DNA of 64,000 nucleotides from Acinetobacter sp. Ac_5812 (GCF_013072695.1 NZ_LXUK01000008.1:124001-188000), one strand, 5' to 3'; counted from the first letter of the stretch, positions 36,879-46,875 are shown. Translations and numbers: made by a program. Notes: a model not told the origin generated them from the sequence alone.

Positions 36879-37301
36879 ATGAAATATCGTTTTTTATGGG
36901 CTTTGTATCGACAGAATAAAGGCAAGGCAATTCGCAAAGGCTGCTGGTTCTTACTCCCTAGCCTTTTTAACCTGCTTTGTTTTCTAAATTTTCACCATCA
37001 TTTTATTGATTGGCAAGTCAATCCCAAATCAACAATAGGAAGATTGATTATTAGTCCTCAATTTCTATGGGTGATCTTATGGGATAGCCTCCCTTTCTTA
37101 TTGCTGTTATTGATTCATCAAAAATATTTAGCTCGCAGTTTAAATATTTGGGTCTCTATCACTGCTATCTATTTCCTGATTGATGCATGGTATTGGTCAA
37201 GTTATTCTAGTGGGACACTACTCATCGTTGCTTGGGCATTGCCCTTTTTAAAAATAGAAAATACTAATTTGATGGGAACGTATATTCAACCCAGCTCCTA
37301 A
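36879..37301 (+). CDS. Small membrane protein of unknown function
   Basis: 140 aa with three or four hydrophobic segments (about 24-42, 60-85, 93-110 and 115-128). I recognise no family. It starts 39 nt after the VOC gene with no convincing Shine-Dalgarno sequence. The N-terminus is basic (RQNKGKAIRKG). The coding bias (AT-rich, frequent Leu/Phe/Trp) is typical of an integral membrane protein, and it may share the transcript of the two genes upstream. Confidence 0.55.
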   Translation: MKYRFLWALYRQNKGKAIRKGCWFLLPSLFNLLCFLNFHHHFIDWQVNPKSTIGRLIISPQFLWVILWDSLPFLLLLLIHQKYLARSLNIWVSITAIYFLIDAWYWSSYSSGTLLIVAWALPFLKIENTNLMGTYIQPSS

Positions 37302-37382
37302 ATCATTTTTTACCCAACAAGCATAGCCAACCCTTGCCACAACCGCTACACTAGCTGCTCTCCACTCAATGGATTTTCACTC

Positions 37383-38150
37383 ATGTCAAACTGGTTAGAT
37401 GAAGTTAAATTTGATTCCAATGGTCTTGTTCCTGCCATTGCACAACATCATCAAACTGGTCGAGTGTTAATGGTTGCTTGGATGAATCGTGAGGCATTAC
37501 AACTGACGGCTGAAAAAAATCAGGCCGTATATTACTCACGTTCACGTCAAAAACTCTGGCATAAAGGCGAAGAATCAGGACACTTTCAAACCGTGCATGA
37601 AATTCGTCTGGATTGCGATGCCGACGTGATTATTCTACAGATCGAACAACATGGCGGCATTGCCTGCCATACGGGTCGTGAGTCTTGCTTCTATCGCAAA
37701 CTCACCCCACAAGGCTGGGAAATTGTTGATGCTCAACTGAAAGATCCAACGGCGATTTATGGCGCAGCGGCAAAAACCGAAGCACATGATCATGGTCAAA
37801 GTGAACAAGTCGATGTACTCAGCTATTTAGGTCGCTTAATGCAAGCGCGTAAAACAGCTGAATCGGATAGTTCTTATATCGCCAGCCTGTATAAAAAAGG
37901 CATTAATAAAATTTCAGAAAAAGTCGGTGAAGAAAGTATTGAAAGTATCATCGCAGCCAAAGATTATGCCGTTCTAGCTTCACTGGAAAATAAACATGAC
38001 CTGATTTATGAAGTCGCAGACTTATGGTTCCATAGTATTGTGATGTTGGGTTACTTCGATCTTGAGCCACAAGTGGTTCTGGATGAACTCGCACGTCGTC
38101 AAGGTTTATCAGGTTTAGTTGAAAAAGCTAACCGTAGCAAAGAAGCGTAA
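37383..38150 (+). CDS. hisI: Bifunctional phosphoribosyl-AMP cyclohydrolase/phosphoribosyl-ATP pyrophosphohydrolase HisIE
   Basis: 255 aa. The fused enzyme performs the second and third steps of histidine synthesis in the cytoplasm. The N-terminal HisI domain (about 1-120) has [29 protein letters not shown] and the metal-binding DCDAD with [14 protein letters not shown]. The C-terminal HisE domain (about 145-250) has [30 protein letters not shown] and [17 protein letters not shown]. Both sets look intact. A fused hisIE is common in gammaproteobacteria, but here it stands away from the other his genes. A helicase gene follows by 9 nt and may be on the same transcript. Confidence 0.96.
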   Translation: MSNWLDEVKFDSNGLVPAIAQHHQTGRVLMVAWMNREALQLTAEKNQAVYYSRSRQKLWHKGEESGHFQTVHEIRLDCDADVIILQIEQHGGIACHTGRESCFYRKLTPQGWEIVDAQLKDPTAIYGAAAKTEAHDHGQSEQVDVLSYLGRLMQARKTAESDSSYIASLYKKGINKISEKVGEESIESIIAAKDYAVLASLENKHDLIYEVADLWFHSIVMLGYFDLEPQVVLDELARRQGLSGLVEKANRSKEA

Positions 38151-38159
38151 TCAGAGCCT

Positions 38160-39662
38160 GTGTCAAATATAGAAAAACCCAAAGCCACTTATGAGCAAGC
38201 CATTGCGATCGACAATGCCCGTCTCGGTCAATCCTTTAAAGTGATTGCCTATGCTGGCACAGGTAAAACCACAACGCTACAAATGATCAGCGATGCCATG
38301 CCTGAACGGCGTGGCATGTACTTGGCATTTAACAAAGCGATTGCTTCGGAAGCACAAAATAAATTTCATGGCAATGTAAACTGTCGAACCTTCCACTCGC
38401 TGGCATTTCGCAGTGCACCGCGTGGTGTGACCGACAAATTACGCTTACCGCGCTTAAGCCCAAGCTTCATTGCCAAAGAATATCGACTGGAACCGATAAC
38501 GCTACGTCGTCTCATGGGTGGGCGTTATGAAAAATATGTGCTGATGCCGAGCCGTTTGGCTAGCTTAGTTGCCAATGCCGTGAGCTACTTCTGTTCAACC
38601 AGCTCACAATATCCTGCTCCTCGGCATATTCAGGCACCAAGCTGGTTACATCTAGACGATATTGAGGCCTTGCAACAGCATCTCTACCCGGCGGTGGAAC
38701 GCCGTTGGCTCGAATCAATTGATCCCAATCATCAAGCAGGTATTGGGCATGATATCTATTTAAAGCTTTGGGCTTTATCGGAACCGAATATTCCTGCCGA
38801 TTATGTATTGTTTGATGAAGCACAAGATGCCGATCCATTGATGCTTGGTATTTTACTGCGTCAAAAAAGCACCCAAGTGATTTATGTCGGTGACGCACAT
38901 CAGCAAATTTATGCATGGCGTGGTGCAATCAATGCCATGCAACAAATGCCATTGCCTGAAAGTCGTTTAACCACCTCTTTCCGTTTTGGCGATGCCATTG
39001 CAGATGTCGCCAACAGCTTGCTTGGCGCATTAAATGAAACTGTACCTCTACTTGGTAATCCAAACCAAAAATCTAGTGTGGTGAATAAGCCACATACCAA
39101 GATGCGCGATGCAATTCTATGTCGGACTAATGCCCGTGCAATGGAGTTATTACTTTCTGGTCTGGTCAATGGTGATAAAGTCGGCTTACAAGCGGACCAA
39201 CAGAAATTGAGTCGTTTTGTCGATGCTGCAAGTCTATTGAAACAAGGTAAACGAATTACCGATGTTCCTGAGTTGGCGTGGTTTAACTCTTGGCATGATG
39301 TACACGAATATTGTGAAACCAATGATGGCAGTGATATCAAACCTTTAGTCAAGTTAGTTGATGATCATGGTACCGATCCACTGAAAAAGGCACTGGCAAA
39401 AATCACGCCAATTGAACAGGCAGATTATGTGATTTCAACTGCACATAAAGCCAAAGGTTTAGAATGGAATCGTGTGCATATCGAAGACGATTACCAATTT
39501 AAAATAAATGGACTAGAACATAAAATTACAGATGAAGAGCTCAGACTACTTTACGTGGCTTGTACGCGTGCTAAAGTAAGTTTAAATATTCATCATTTAT
39601 ACGACTTAATACAACAATTAAAACGGTGCGCCCCCGCAAGTCTTCGTCAGTCAGCAGGTTAA
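38160..39662 (+). CDS. UvrD-like superfamily 1 DNA helicase (FBH1-like)
   Basis: 500 aa from a GTG, 9 nt after hisIE. All SF1A motifs are present: motif I AYAGTGKTTTLQM (residues 30-43), Ia LAFNKAIASEAQNKF, II LFDEAQDADPLML, III VIYVGDAHQQIYAWRGA, V VISTAHKAKGLEWNRV and VI LRLLYVACTRAKVSLNIHH. It is shorter than UvrD or Rep and lacks the 1B/2B insertions of those proteins. The Ia and V motifs recall the FBH1-type helicases. The next gene, an ATPase, begins 24 nt downstream and is probably co-expressed. A role in repair or in controlling recombination is inference. Confidence 0.88.
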   Translation: MSNIEKPKATYEQAIAIDNARLGQSFKVIAYAGTGKTTTLQMISDAMPERRGMYLAFNKAIASEAQNKFHGNVNCRTFHSLAFRSAPRGVTDKLRLPRLSPSFIAKEYRLEPITLRRLMGGRYEKYVLMPSRLASLVANAVSYFCSTSSQYPAPRHIQAPSWLHLDDIEALQQHLYPAVERRWLESIDPNHQAGIGHDIYLKLWALSEPNIPADYVLFDEAQDADPLMLGILLRQKSTQVIYVGDAHQQIYAWRGAINAMQQMPLPESRLTTSFRFGDAIADVANSLLGALNETVPLLGNPNQKSSVVNKPHTKMRDAILCRTNARAMELLLSGLVNGDKVGLQADQQKLSRFVDAASLLKQGKRITDVPELAWFNSWHDVHEYCETNDGSDIKPLVKLVDDHGTDPLKKALAKITPIEQADYVISTAHKAKGLEWNRVHIEDDYQFKINGLEHKITDEELRLLYVACTRAKVSLNIHHLYDLIQQLKRCAPASLRQSAG

Positions 39663-39686
39663 AGCGCTTATGATTGAGGTCAGCTT

Positions 39687-41069
39687 ATGCAGCTTGAATC
39701 GGTTCTATTTAAACACATCGGGATGTTTCGGGATTTAAATCTCGAATTTCAACCTCAGCGATCTCCTATTACCCTGATTTTGGGTGATCAAGCCACAGGC
39801 AAAAGTACGATTTTAAAAAATATCTATCAAAGTCTGACTTGGTTTTCTGCGCGCTATAAGGATATTCGTACTGCAGGCGTAGTAATTGCTGATCAAGATA
39901 TTATGCTGAATCGCTTACAGGCAAAAATTCAAATTCAGGTCCGCATGAGCAGTGAATTGAGTGGCTCTTTGGCTGAAAGTAGCTCATCACAACAGACCGA
40001 CACGCAAACTTGTGCATGGAAGCTCTATAAAACATTTAACAGTCAAGGCGTTGGGATTAGCCAAGTGGAGACCCAACAGCTTGATCAAATGGTCACGCTA
40101 TATCAGAAAACAGGACTGCAGGATCCTTTATTCGGACTTCCACTGATTGCCTATTATCCTGCCGAACGCTTCGTGCAAGACATCAACTTACAAAGCAAAA
40201 ATACCCCAGGAACATTACAGGAAATTTCGGCCTATGATTTAACTGCTGTACCCTATACGACGTTTGCCCGTTTTTTTGAGTGGCTACGTGAAATCAGCGA
40301 TGTCGAAAATGCACATTCAGCCCATATCGTTAGGCGCTTGATGGGCAATGATTTTAATCAACAAAATCAATCAGAAGTACTGCAAGAATTACAACAAGAA
40401 CTGATTAATCATCCGAAGCAACTCTCTGCACCCAATCTTTATGCTTTGAAAAACAGCTTACATACGATTTTCCCTGAATTAAGCGATATTTATATTCAGT
40501 ATGTGCCAAAGTTACAATTAATGGTGCGTTATCACGATCAGTTGATTCCTTTTCAACAGTTATCTGCTTCACTCAAAACTTGGATTGCATTAGTTGGAGA
40601 CATTAGTCGTCGGCTTTGCTTGCTGAATCAGCATTGCTTTGATCCATGTTTAGAAGGTGAAGGGATTTTGCTGATTGATCAAGTTGACCATCAACTCGAT
40701 CAGAATCACTGTGCGGAAATTTTGGAGCGCCTACATCAAGCTTTTCCACGTCTACAAATCATCGTCACAGGCAACCGAGATGCCTTGCTTGAGCATGCAT
40801 TACATTACCAGTGTTTAAAATTAGATCAAAAAGGTGTTTACCAACTCAACTTAGAGGCATCTCAACAACAGCTTTCAAATTTATATCAAGGCCTCACCCA
40901 GACCGAAACAGCACATTCCGTGCAAGCGCAAACCTTGCTGCAAGCCGATCCACTGACCAGCAAAGTCGATGATTTATTCCAACAAATTCAGGATTTAAAC
41001 GAACAAGAAAAGAACAATTTACTCAACCTGCTCAAGATAGATGATACGCCGCAAGAAACCCCGTTATAA
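39687..41069 (+). CDS. ABC/SMC-like ATP-binding protein with degenerate catalytic site
   Basis: 460 aa. N-terminus VLFKHIGMFRDLNLEF and Walker A GDQATGKST (residues 33-41) place it among RecF/SMC-like and COG3950-type ATPases. The remaining motifs are altered: the signature region LSDGEK is LSASLK (292-297), the Walker B LIDE is LIDQ (Q332), and the H-loop histidine is N363 (VTGNRD). It should bind ATP but hydrolyse it poorly or not at all. The last 60 residues are helical and acidic. GAGG lies 8 nt before the ATG. It sits 24 nt behind the UvrD-like helicase, and a shared role is likely. No TOPRIM or other nuclease domain is visible. Confidence 0.8.
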   Translation: MQLESVLFKHIGMFRDLNLEFQPQRSPITLILGDQATGKSTILKNIYQSLTWFSARYKDIRTAGVVIADQDIMLNRLQAKIQIQVRMSSELSGSLAESSSSQQTDTQTCAWKLYKTFNSQGVGISQVETQQLDQMVTLYQKTGLQDPLFGLPLIAYYPAERFVQDINLQSKNTPGTLQEISAYDLTAVPYTTFARFFEWLREISDVENAHSAHIVRRLMGNDFNQQNQSEVLQELQQELINHPKQLSAPNLYALKNSLHTIFPELSDIYIQYVPKLQLMVRYHDQLIPFQQLSASLKTWIALVGDISRRLCLLNQHCFDPCLEGEGILLIDQVDHQLDQNHCAEILERLHQAFPRLQIIVTGNRDALLEHALHYQCLKLDQKGVYQLNLEASQQQLSNLYQGLTQTETAHSVQAQTLLQADPLTSKVDDLFQQIQDLNEQEKNNLLNLLKIDDTPQETPL

Positions 41070-41323
41070 ACGCGTATCAAAAAACAGAAATTGAAATGTT
41101 TTCAATCAAATGATGTTGTTTGTTTCATGTAATAACATCAGATTTTTGCTGATATTTTATAGTAAAATAAACCGTATTTTTTATTTTCAAGTTGTGCAAT
41201 ACAACTTGCTGCCTCCGTTAACTTGATTGGGCTTCAAGATTTAAAGTTTTTGGTATTCTCTTTGAGTGCCTGTAAGTCTTGAAAGAAAATTCACCCCTTA
41301 GGTCTTCGACCTAAATCATCGAC
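41070..41323 (+). promoter_or_regulatory. Upstream region of the Mrp operon with two hairpins
   Basis: 254 bp, A/T-rich. It contains a perfect 8-bp stem CAAGTTGT/ACAACTTG (41188-41208) and, 10 nt before the mrpA start codon, a perfect 7-bp stem TTAGGTC/GACCTAA with a TTC loop (41298-41314). The usual Shine-Dalgarno position is empty. I see no known Na+ riboswitch and no confident -35/-10 pair. Confidence 0.4.
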
Positions 41324-44176
41324 ATGGATACCAGTGTGCTACCGATTATTATCTTATTACCGCTCATACTCGGCACCACCCTTGTCTCACAATTACAGCG
41401 TATTTCGCGTGGCGTGACGGCACTTGGGGCGATTGGCATCAGCCTTAGTTGTTTTATTTTACTTTTAACTCAGGCAGAAACGGTTCTGCAGGGCAATACC
41501 CTGCAACAAAGCTGGGACTGGCTTCCACAGCTTGGAATTAATCTGAGTTTTCGCCTAGATGCATTAGGTTTATTGTTTGGTCTGCTGATTAGCGGTATCG
41601 GCACCCTGATTTATATTTATGCCTATTACTATCTCAGCCCTAAGAACTCTCTGAGTAAACTCTACCAATTATTAATGCTGTTTATGGCAGCCATGCTGGG
41701 GATTTCGCTCTCAAATAACCTGATTATCTTATTGGTGTTCTGGGAGCTAACCAGTATCTCCTCTTTCCTATTGGTGGGTTACTGGAGTCAATACGAGGCA
41801 GCGCAACGTGGCGCCCGTATGGCTCTCACCATTACAGGCATGGGCGGTTTGGCCATGCTGGGTGGATTTGTGCTGATTGGACAAATCACTGGCACTTATC
41901 AGATTGATGAATTGGTGTTGATGAAGGATACCATTCAGCAACATGCGCTATTTGTTCCTGCATTATTGCTGATCCTATTAGGTGCATTCACCAAAAGCGC
42001 CCAGTTCCCCTTCCATTTTTGGTTACCGAATGCGATGGCAGCGCCGACCCCTGTGTCAGCCTATCTACATTCTGCAACTATGGTCAAAGCAGGGATTTTC
42101 TTGTTGGCGCGTTTAGCTCCTATTTTTATTGGTGCTGCGCTGTATCACAATATCGTGACTTTTGTCGGTCTGTTCACCTTGTGTATGGCCGCAGGTTTTG
42201 CAATTTTCAAAGAAGACCTGAAAGGACTTTTGGCCTATTCAACCATTAGTCATTTAGGTTTAATCGTATGTTTACTCGGTATTGGCTCGCCATTGGCGGT
42301 TGCTGCCGCAATTTTCCACATCATCAACCATGCCACCTTTAAAGCGGCATTGTTCATGATTGCCGGGATTATTGACCATGAAACTGGCACACGCGATTTA
42401 CGCAAGCTCAGTGGCATCTGGCAACTGCTTCCATTTACAGGCACTCTCACCATGATCACCGCTGCCTCAATGGCGGGTGTACCACTGACCAATGGCTTTA
42501 TCTCGAAAGAAATGTTCTTTACTGAGCTATTGGCCAACTTGTCTGGTCCAGTGATGGTGATTTCAGCCATCGTCGCAACCTTAGCCGGTATTTTCGCAGT
42601 CAGTTATTCAATTCGTCTCGTTCATGGTGTGTTTTTTGATGGCCCGATTGGCAAACACGTACCGAATAAAGAGGCACACGAACCACATTTAGGCATGCGC
42701 TTACCTGCCATTATTTTGGCAACCTTATGTATTTTAGTGGGTATCCTCCCTGCCCTATTTGCAGGGACAATGGTCAACAGCGTCACTCGTGCAAGTTTGG
42801 CACAGCCTGAATTTGAAGGCGTTCATCTTGCGATTTGGCATGGCATTAACGCCCCACTCATCATGAGTTTGATTGCACTAATTGGTGGATCAATCTTCTA
42901 CTTTGCACTAGCAAAAGATGGGCGCATTCGTAAAATCGACTTAGATCCTTATCTTGGAAAATTCCAAGGCAAGATTCTGTTTGATCTATTCTTGAAAAAT
43001 TTATTACTCATCAGCCGCAAGATTAAGCAAAAGACCGAAAATGGTTCTTTGCAAAGCTATATCCTCTGGATTGTGTTGTTTAGCATCATCATGGTCGGCT
43101 TACCGCTATTCAACCAAGGTTTAACCACAGGCACACGTGAACTCACCCATGCACCTTGGGTGGCAATTGTACTCTGGTTGACTCTGTTCTCAGGTTGCTG
43201 GATGATGCTGTGGTTCCATCACGAACGTATCAAAGCAGTCTTGATCAGTGGTGCAGTCGGTTTGGTGGTCACGATGGTTTTTGTTACCCTCTCTGCACCC
43301 GACTTGGCATTGACCCAAATTACGGTTGATGTAGTCACCACTGTTTTATTACTGATGAGTTTGTCTTTATTACCGCAACTCACGCCTTACGAATCAAGCC
43401 GTTCACGTCGTTGGCGAGATGCTAGCCTTGCCATCGCAGGTGGTTTAGGTATTGGTTGGATTACTTGGTTGTTGTTAACCCGCGATCATAACTCAATCTC
43501 ATGGTTCTTTTTACAACAGGCGATTCCGCTGGGCGGTGGTTCAAATGTGGTCAATGTAATCTTGGTTGACTTCCGTGGTTTCGATACCTTCGGTGAAATT
43601 ACCGTACTCGGCATTGCCGCCATTGGTGCACTGTGTCTGATGGATGGTATGCGTGCACATGGGACCACCATGACCCAAGGCTTAACCTATCGTTTTAATC
43701 CTTCACCGTTGATGTTCCGTATCACGGCATCATGGATCTTGCCATTGGCATTGGTGGTCAGTGTCTACATCTTCATGCGTGGGCATAATCTTCCGGGCGG
43801 TGGCTTTATTGCAGGCTTGATTACCTCAATGGCACTGATTATTCAGTACATCGTATTGGGGCAAGATCAAACCGAGCAGATGATCAAAGCCAAATCAGGT
43901 CGTCTCTATGAGTTATGGATTGGTTCTGGTTTAACCATTGCAGGTCTCACCGGTATTATCGCGTGGTTCTGGGCTCGCCCTTTCCTCACCAGTGCACATA
44001 TTTATGTCGAAGCACCATTGCTTGGAAAAATGCATCTTGCCTCTGCAGTCGCATTTGATACAGGGGTCTACATTACCGTTGTGGGTGCCGCCATGTTGTT
44101 GATCTCCGTACTCGGAGACTCTCGTCACTCTAGTATGGCTGGTCCGATCCCAGGTGGAGATAATCAAAATGATTAG
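41324..44176 (+). CDS. mrpA: Mrp cation/proton antiporter subunit A, fused A-B type
   Basis: 950 aa. The Mrp (also Mnh, Sha or Pha) complex exchanges Na+ or K+ for protons and supports alkali and salt tolerance. MrpA resembles NuoL: the N-terminal ~520 residues have the 14-helix antiporter core with the conserved E in LVFWELTSISSFLLVGYW and the lysine-rich helices in LLGAFTKSAQFPFHFWLPNAM. The C-terminal part contains an MnhB-like domain (RITASWILPLALVVSVYIFMRGHNLPGGGFIAGL, from about residue 800). So A and B are fused, as in many gammaproteobacterial Pha/Sha clusters. The start codon ATG is 10 nt after a hairpin and lacks a clear Shine-Dalgarno sequence. Confidence 0.95.
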   Translation: MDTSVLPIIILLPLILGTTLVSQLQRISRGVTALGAIGISLSCFILLLTQAETVLQGNTLQQSWDWLPQLGINLSFRLDALGLLFGLLISGIGTLIYIYAYYYLSPKNSLSKLYQLLMLFMAAMLGISLSNNLIILLVFWELTSISSFLLVGYWSQYEAAQRGARMALTITGMGGLAMLGGFVLIGQITGTYQIDELVLMKDTIQQHALFVPALLLILLGAFTKSAQFPFHFWLPNAMAAPTPVSAYLHSATMVKAGIFLLARLAPIFIGAALYHNIVTFVGLFTLCMAAGFAIFKEDLKGLLAYSTISHLGLIVCLLGIGSPLAVAAAIFHIINHATFKAALFMIAGIIDHETGTRDLRKLSGIWQLLPFTGTLTMITAASMAGVPLTNGFISKEMFFTELLANLSGPVMVISAIVATLAGIFAVSYSIRLVHGVFFDGPIGKHVPNKEAHEPHLGMRLPAIILATLCILVGILPALFAGTMVNSVTRASLAQPEFEGVHLAIWHGINAPLIMSLIALIGGSIFYFALAKDGRIRKIDLDPYLGKFQGKILFDLFLKNLLLISRKIKQKTENGSLQSYILWIVLFSIIMVGLPLFNQGLTTGTRELTHAPWVAIVLWLTLFSGCWMMLWFHHERIKAVLISGAVGLVVTMVFVTLSAPDLALTQITVDVVTTVLLLMSLSLLPQLTPYESSRSRRWRDASLAIAGGLGIGWITWLLLTRDHNSISWFFLQQAIPLGGGSNVVNVILVDFRGFDTFGEITVLGIAAIGALCLMDGMRAHGTTMTQGLTYRFNPSPLMFRITASWILPLALVVSVYIFMRGHNLPGGGFIAGLITSMALIIQYIVLGQDQTEQMIKAKSGRLYELWIGSGLTIAGLTGIIAWFWARPFLTSAHIYVEAPLLGKMHLASAVAFDTGVYITVVGAAMLLISVLGDSRHSSMAGPIPGGDNQND

Positions 44177-44537
44177 TATTGAATTTTTACTCGCGTCAGG
44201 GATTGGCCTACTCACGGCAACAGGTATTTATTTGATTCTGCGTGCCAGAACATTTCCAGTGGTCCTTGGTTTAGCCATGATCGGCTATGCCGTGAACTTA
44301 TTCCTGTTTGCCATGGGCCGCCTGCAAATCAATGCACCTGCCGTGTTGACTCAGGCCACCAAAGTGACCGATCCACTCCCTCAAGCACTGGTATTAACGG
44401 CGATTGTGATTGGCTTTGCCACCACCGCCTTTATCGTGCAACTTGCCTTACGCAGTCGTTATGAATCTGGTACAGACCATGTCGACTCGAAAGAAGAACC
44501 CACTTTGACTTATGACCCACGTGAGGATGAGCCATAA
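44169..44537 (+). CDS. mrpC: Mrp antiporter subunit C
   Basis: 122 aa with three helices, a NuoK-like subunit. ARTFPVVLGLAMIGYAVNLFLFAMGRL and DPLPQALVLTAIVIGFATTAFIVQLALR are the family helices. The ATG at 44169 has GGAG 10 nt upstream and overlaps the end of mrpA by 8 nt, indicating translational coupling. Confidence 0.94.
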   Translation: MISIEFLLASGIGLLTATGIYLILRARTFPVVLGLAMIGYAVNLFLFAMGRLQINAPAVLTQATKVTDPLPQALVLTAIVIGFATTAFIVQLALRSRYESGTDHVDSKEEPTLTYDPREDEP

Positions 44538-46348
44538 TGTTTGATTTTTACAGTTTCTGGCACGCTCACGCTCCAATTATCAGTATCTTAATTCCAGCAT
44601 TCACCAGTTTTATTCTGGTGTTATTGGGCAATCCGGGTTCAGGTTCTTTAAAGCAAGATTGGCGTCAACCTTGGCGTCGCGGGATTAGTATTGCTTCGGC
44701 AGTTTTAGGCTTAATCACGGCAATCAGTTATCTGAGTATTGCTAGCACGGGCCAAATTACGGTTTATCAACTCAGTGAATGGTCGGCACCATTTGGGATT
44801 GTGTTAGTCCTTGATCGCCTCTCCGCTTTTATGTTGGTACTAACCTATATTCTTGCAGTGCCTGTGATTTGGTACGCCAGCGAGAACTGGGATACGCGTG
44901 GTCGTTATTTCCATACCATGGTGCATTTCCTGCTCATGGGAATCACGGGCGCATTCCTGACAGGCGACTTATTCAACTTATTCGTATTCTTCGAAATCCT
45001 GTTGATGGCTTCCTATGTGCTGTTATTGCACGGTCAAGGTCGTCCACGTTTCCAGCTTGGGGTGCATTACGTCACCATCAACTTGCTGGCCTCGGCTCTG
45101 TTTCTGATTGGTCTAGGCATGATTTACGGCAGTGTCGGCAGCTTGAACATGGCAGATGTCGGTCGTCTGGTATCAAGCTTAGATGGCGATCAGCACAAAC
45201 TTGCCGTTGCAGGTGGACTCCTGCTGTTTGTGGTGTTTGGTATTAAAGCCGCGATGTTGCCTGTTGGCTTCTGGTTGCCGAAAACCTATGCGGTTGCAAG
45301 CACACCTGTCGCTGCGATTTTCACCATTATGACCAAAGTAGGTATTTATGCCATTTTGCGTGTGAATGGCACTGTGTTTGATGATGCCATGGCACAAAGC
45401 ATTTTCAAGAACTGCTTATTGATCATCGGCTTGGTGACTTCCCTTTATGGTGTGATTGGTGCAATTGGCGCTGAACGCTTACGCCGTTTTGTTGGATTCA
45501 TGGTGTTATCATCGATTGGTACTTTGCTGATTTCGATTGCCATGTTCAATACACAGGCATGGGCCGCAGCGCTGTATTATTTAGTTCACAGTACCTTGAT
45601 CGCAGCAGCTTTCTATTTGTTCTGTGGCTGGATGACCTCGCAACGTGGTGCTTTTAAAGATCATTTAAAAGTTGCACCACGAATCAAACAGGAAAAAGCG
45701 GCTGCTTTTACTTACTTTACCATCGCCTTAATGATGGCAGGCTTACCCCCATTCAGCGGCTTCCTCGGTAAAGTCTTTATTCTGCAAGCCACTGCTGAGA
45801 CACCATATCAAGGCTGGATCATCGCAGTGATTCTGATTGTGAGCTTGCTCAGCATCATTGCCATGACACGCGTTGGCTTTATTTTGTTCTGGCGTGCAAC
45901 ACCACCGGAAGAAGATCAGAAAGAAGCGGCTTATGCTGAGTATCAAGCCCTACCCGAGCTTGCACCGAAGCGTAATGATACTGCGATCTATATTTTACTT
46001 GGCGCATTAATGCTTTATGTGGTTTGTGCTGCACCGATTCAGAACTATACGCTTGCAACAGCACAGCAAATTCAGAATCATGCGCTTTATAACCAGACCA
46101 TTCTGAAACATGATGCACAAGGTCGTCCGATCAGCGTACAGCCTTATGATCCAAGCTATTTACCTGAAACCAAATATGGCGGTGAGGTTGAAGATCCGAA
46201 TGCCTTGCTGATTCCAGATATTATTTCTAAGCCAACCCTACAAGGCGAACATATTTCTGAATATAAGCAGCGTCAAATTGCGGAGCAAGTCCTCGAAGCA
46301 CCGACTATTCCGAATAGCACACAGTTAAAGCCTATGGAGGATCACTAA
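44537..46348 (+). CDS. mrpD: Mrp antiporter subunit D
   Basis: 603 aa, a NuoM/NuoN-like proton-pumping subunit with about 14 helices, among the key catalytic parts. GITGAFLTGDLFNLFVFFEILLMASYVLL carries the conserved glutamate, and FVVFGIKAAMLPVGFWLPKTYAVASTPVAAIFTIMTKVGIYAILR carries the conserved lysines. It overlaps mrpC by one nucleotide (TAATG). The ~100-residue C-terminal tail (from about residue 500) is hydrophilic, longer than in Bacillus MrpD. Confidence 0.95.
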   Translation: MFDFYSFWHAHAPIISILIPAFTSFILVLLGNPGSGSLKQDWRQPWRRGISIASAVLGLITAISYLSIASTGQITVYQLSEWSAPFGIVLVLDRLSAFMLVLTYILAVPVIWYASENWDTRGRYFHTMVHFLLMGITGAFLTGDLFNLFVFFEILLMASYVLLLHGQGRPRFQLGVHYVTINLLASALFLIGLGMIYGSVGSLNMADVGRLVSSLDGDQHKLAVAGGLLLFVVFGIKAAMLPVGFWLPKTYAVASTPVAAIFTIMTKVGIYAILRVNGTVFDDAMAQSIFKNCLLIIGLVTSLYGVIGAIGAERLRRFVGFMVLSSIGTLLISIAMFNTQAWAAALYYLVHSTLIAAAFYLFCGWMTSQRGAFKDHLKVAPRIKQEKAAAFTYFTIALMMAGLPPFSGFLGKVFILQATAETPYQGWIIAVILIVSLLSIIAMTRVGFILFWRATPPEEDQKEAAYAEYQALPELAPKRNDTAIYILLGALMLYVVCAAPIQNYTLATAQQIQNHALYNQTILKHDAQGRPISVQPYDPSYLPETKYGGEVEDPNALLIPDIISKPTLQGEHISEYKQRQIAEQVLEAPTIPNSTQLKPMEDH

Positions 46349-46875
46349 TGCAAAAATTATCTTTGCTTGAGCGTTGGTTCCCCCATCCATTTGTGTCTGT
46401 TCTGATTTTTTTAAGCTGGTTGATGCTGGCACATAGTCTAGATCTGACTGACATCTTAATGGCAGTGATTCTGGCAGTGGTGATTGCCCGTTTAGTCAGT
46501 CCATTTATTGCCAGAACGCCACATATTCATTGGCTTCCTGCCATTAAACTGGTCTTTGTCGTGCTGTGGGATATTGTCATTTCCAACTTTCGTGTGGCCA
46601 AAATGGTGCTTGGTCCAATGGATCAATTACACCCTAAATGGTATCGCGTTCCATTGGAAACTGAACATGAACAAGTGAATACTTTGCTGGCGATGATTAT
46701 CACCACTACACCCGGAACAGTTTCAGCAGGAATTGATCAGGAACGTGGGGATATTCTGGTGCATGCACTCAGTTCAGATGATAGTGAACTGGATATTCAA
46801 GAGATTAAAAAACGCTATGAAACGCCTTTAATCGAAATCTTTGATGTCAAGATTACAGAAGGAGCAAATAAATGA
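46348..46875 (+). CDS. mrpE: Mrp antiporter subunit E
   Basis: 175 aa with two N-terminal helices and a cytoplasmic C-terminal domain. The family segment WDIVISNFRVAKMVLGP is followed by TTTPGTVSAGIDQERGDILVHAL. It overlaps mrpD by one nucleotide and its own stop overlaps the start of mrpF by four. Confidence 0.94.
   Translation: MQKLSLLERWFPHPFVSVLIFLSWLMLAHSLDLTDILMAVILAVVIARLVSPFIARTPHIHWLPAIKLVFVVLWDIVISNFRVAKMVLGPMDQLHPKWYRVPLETEHEQVNTLLAMIITTTPGTVSAGIDQERGDILVHALSSDDSELDIQEIKKRYETPLIEIFDVKITEGANK

Noticed and set aside
38160..41069. Gabija defence system (GajA/GajB)
   Set aside because: The ATPase has no visible TOPRIM nuclease domain and lacks catalytic residues, and the gene pair sits in core chromosome next to hisIE.
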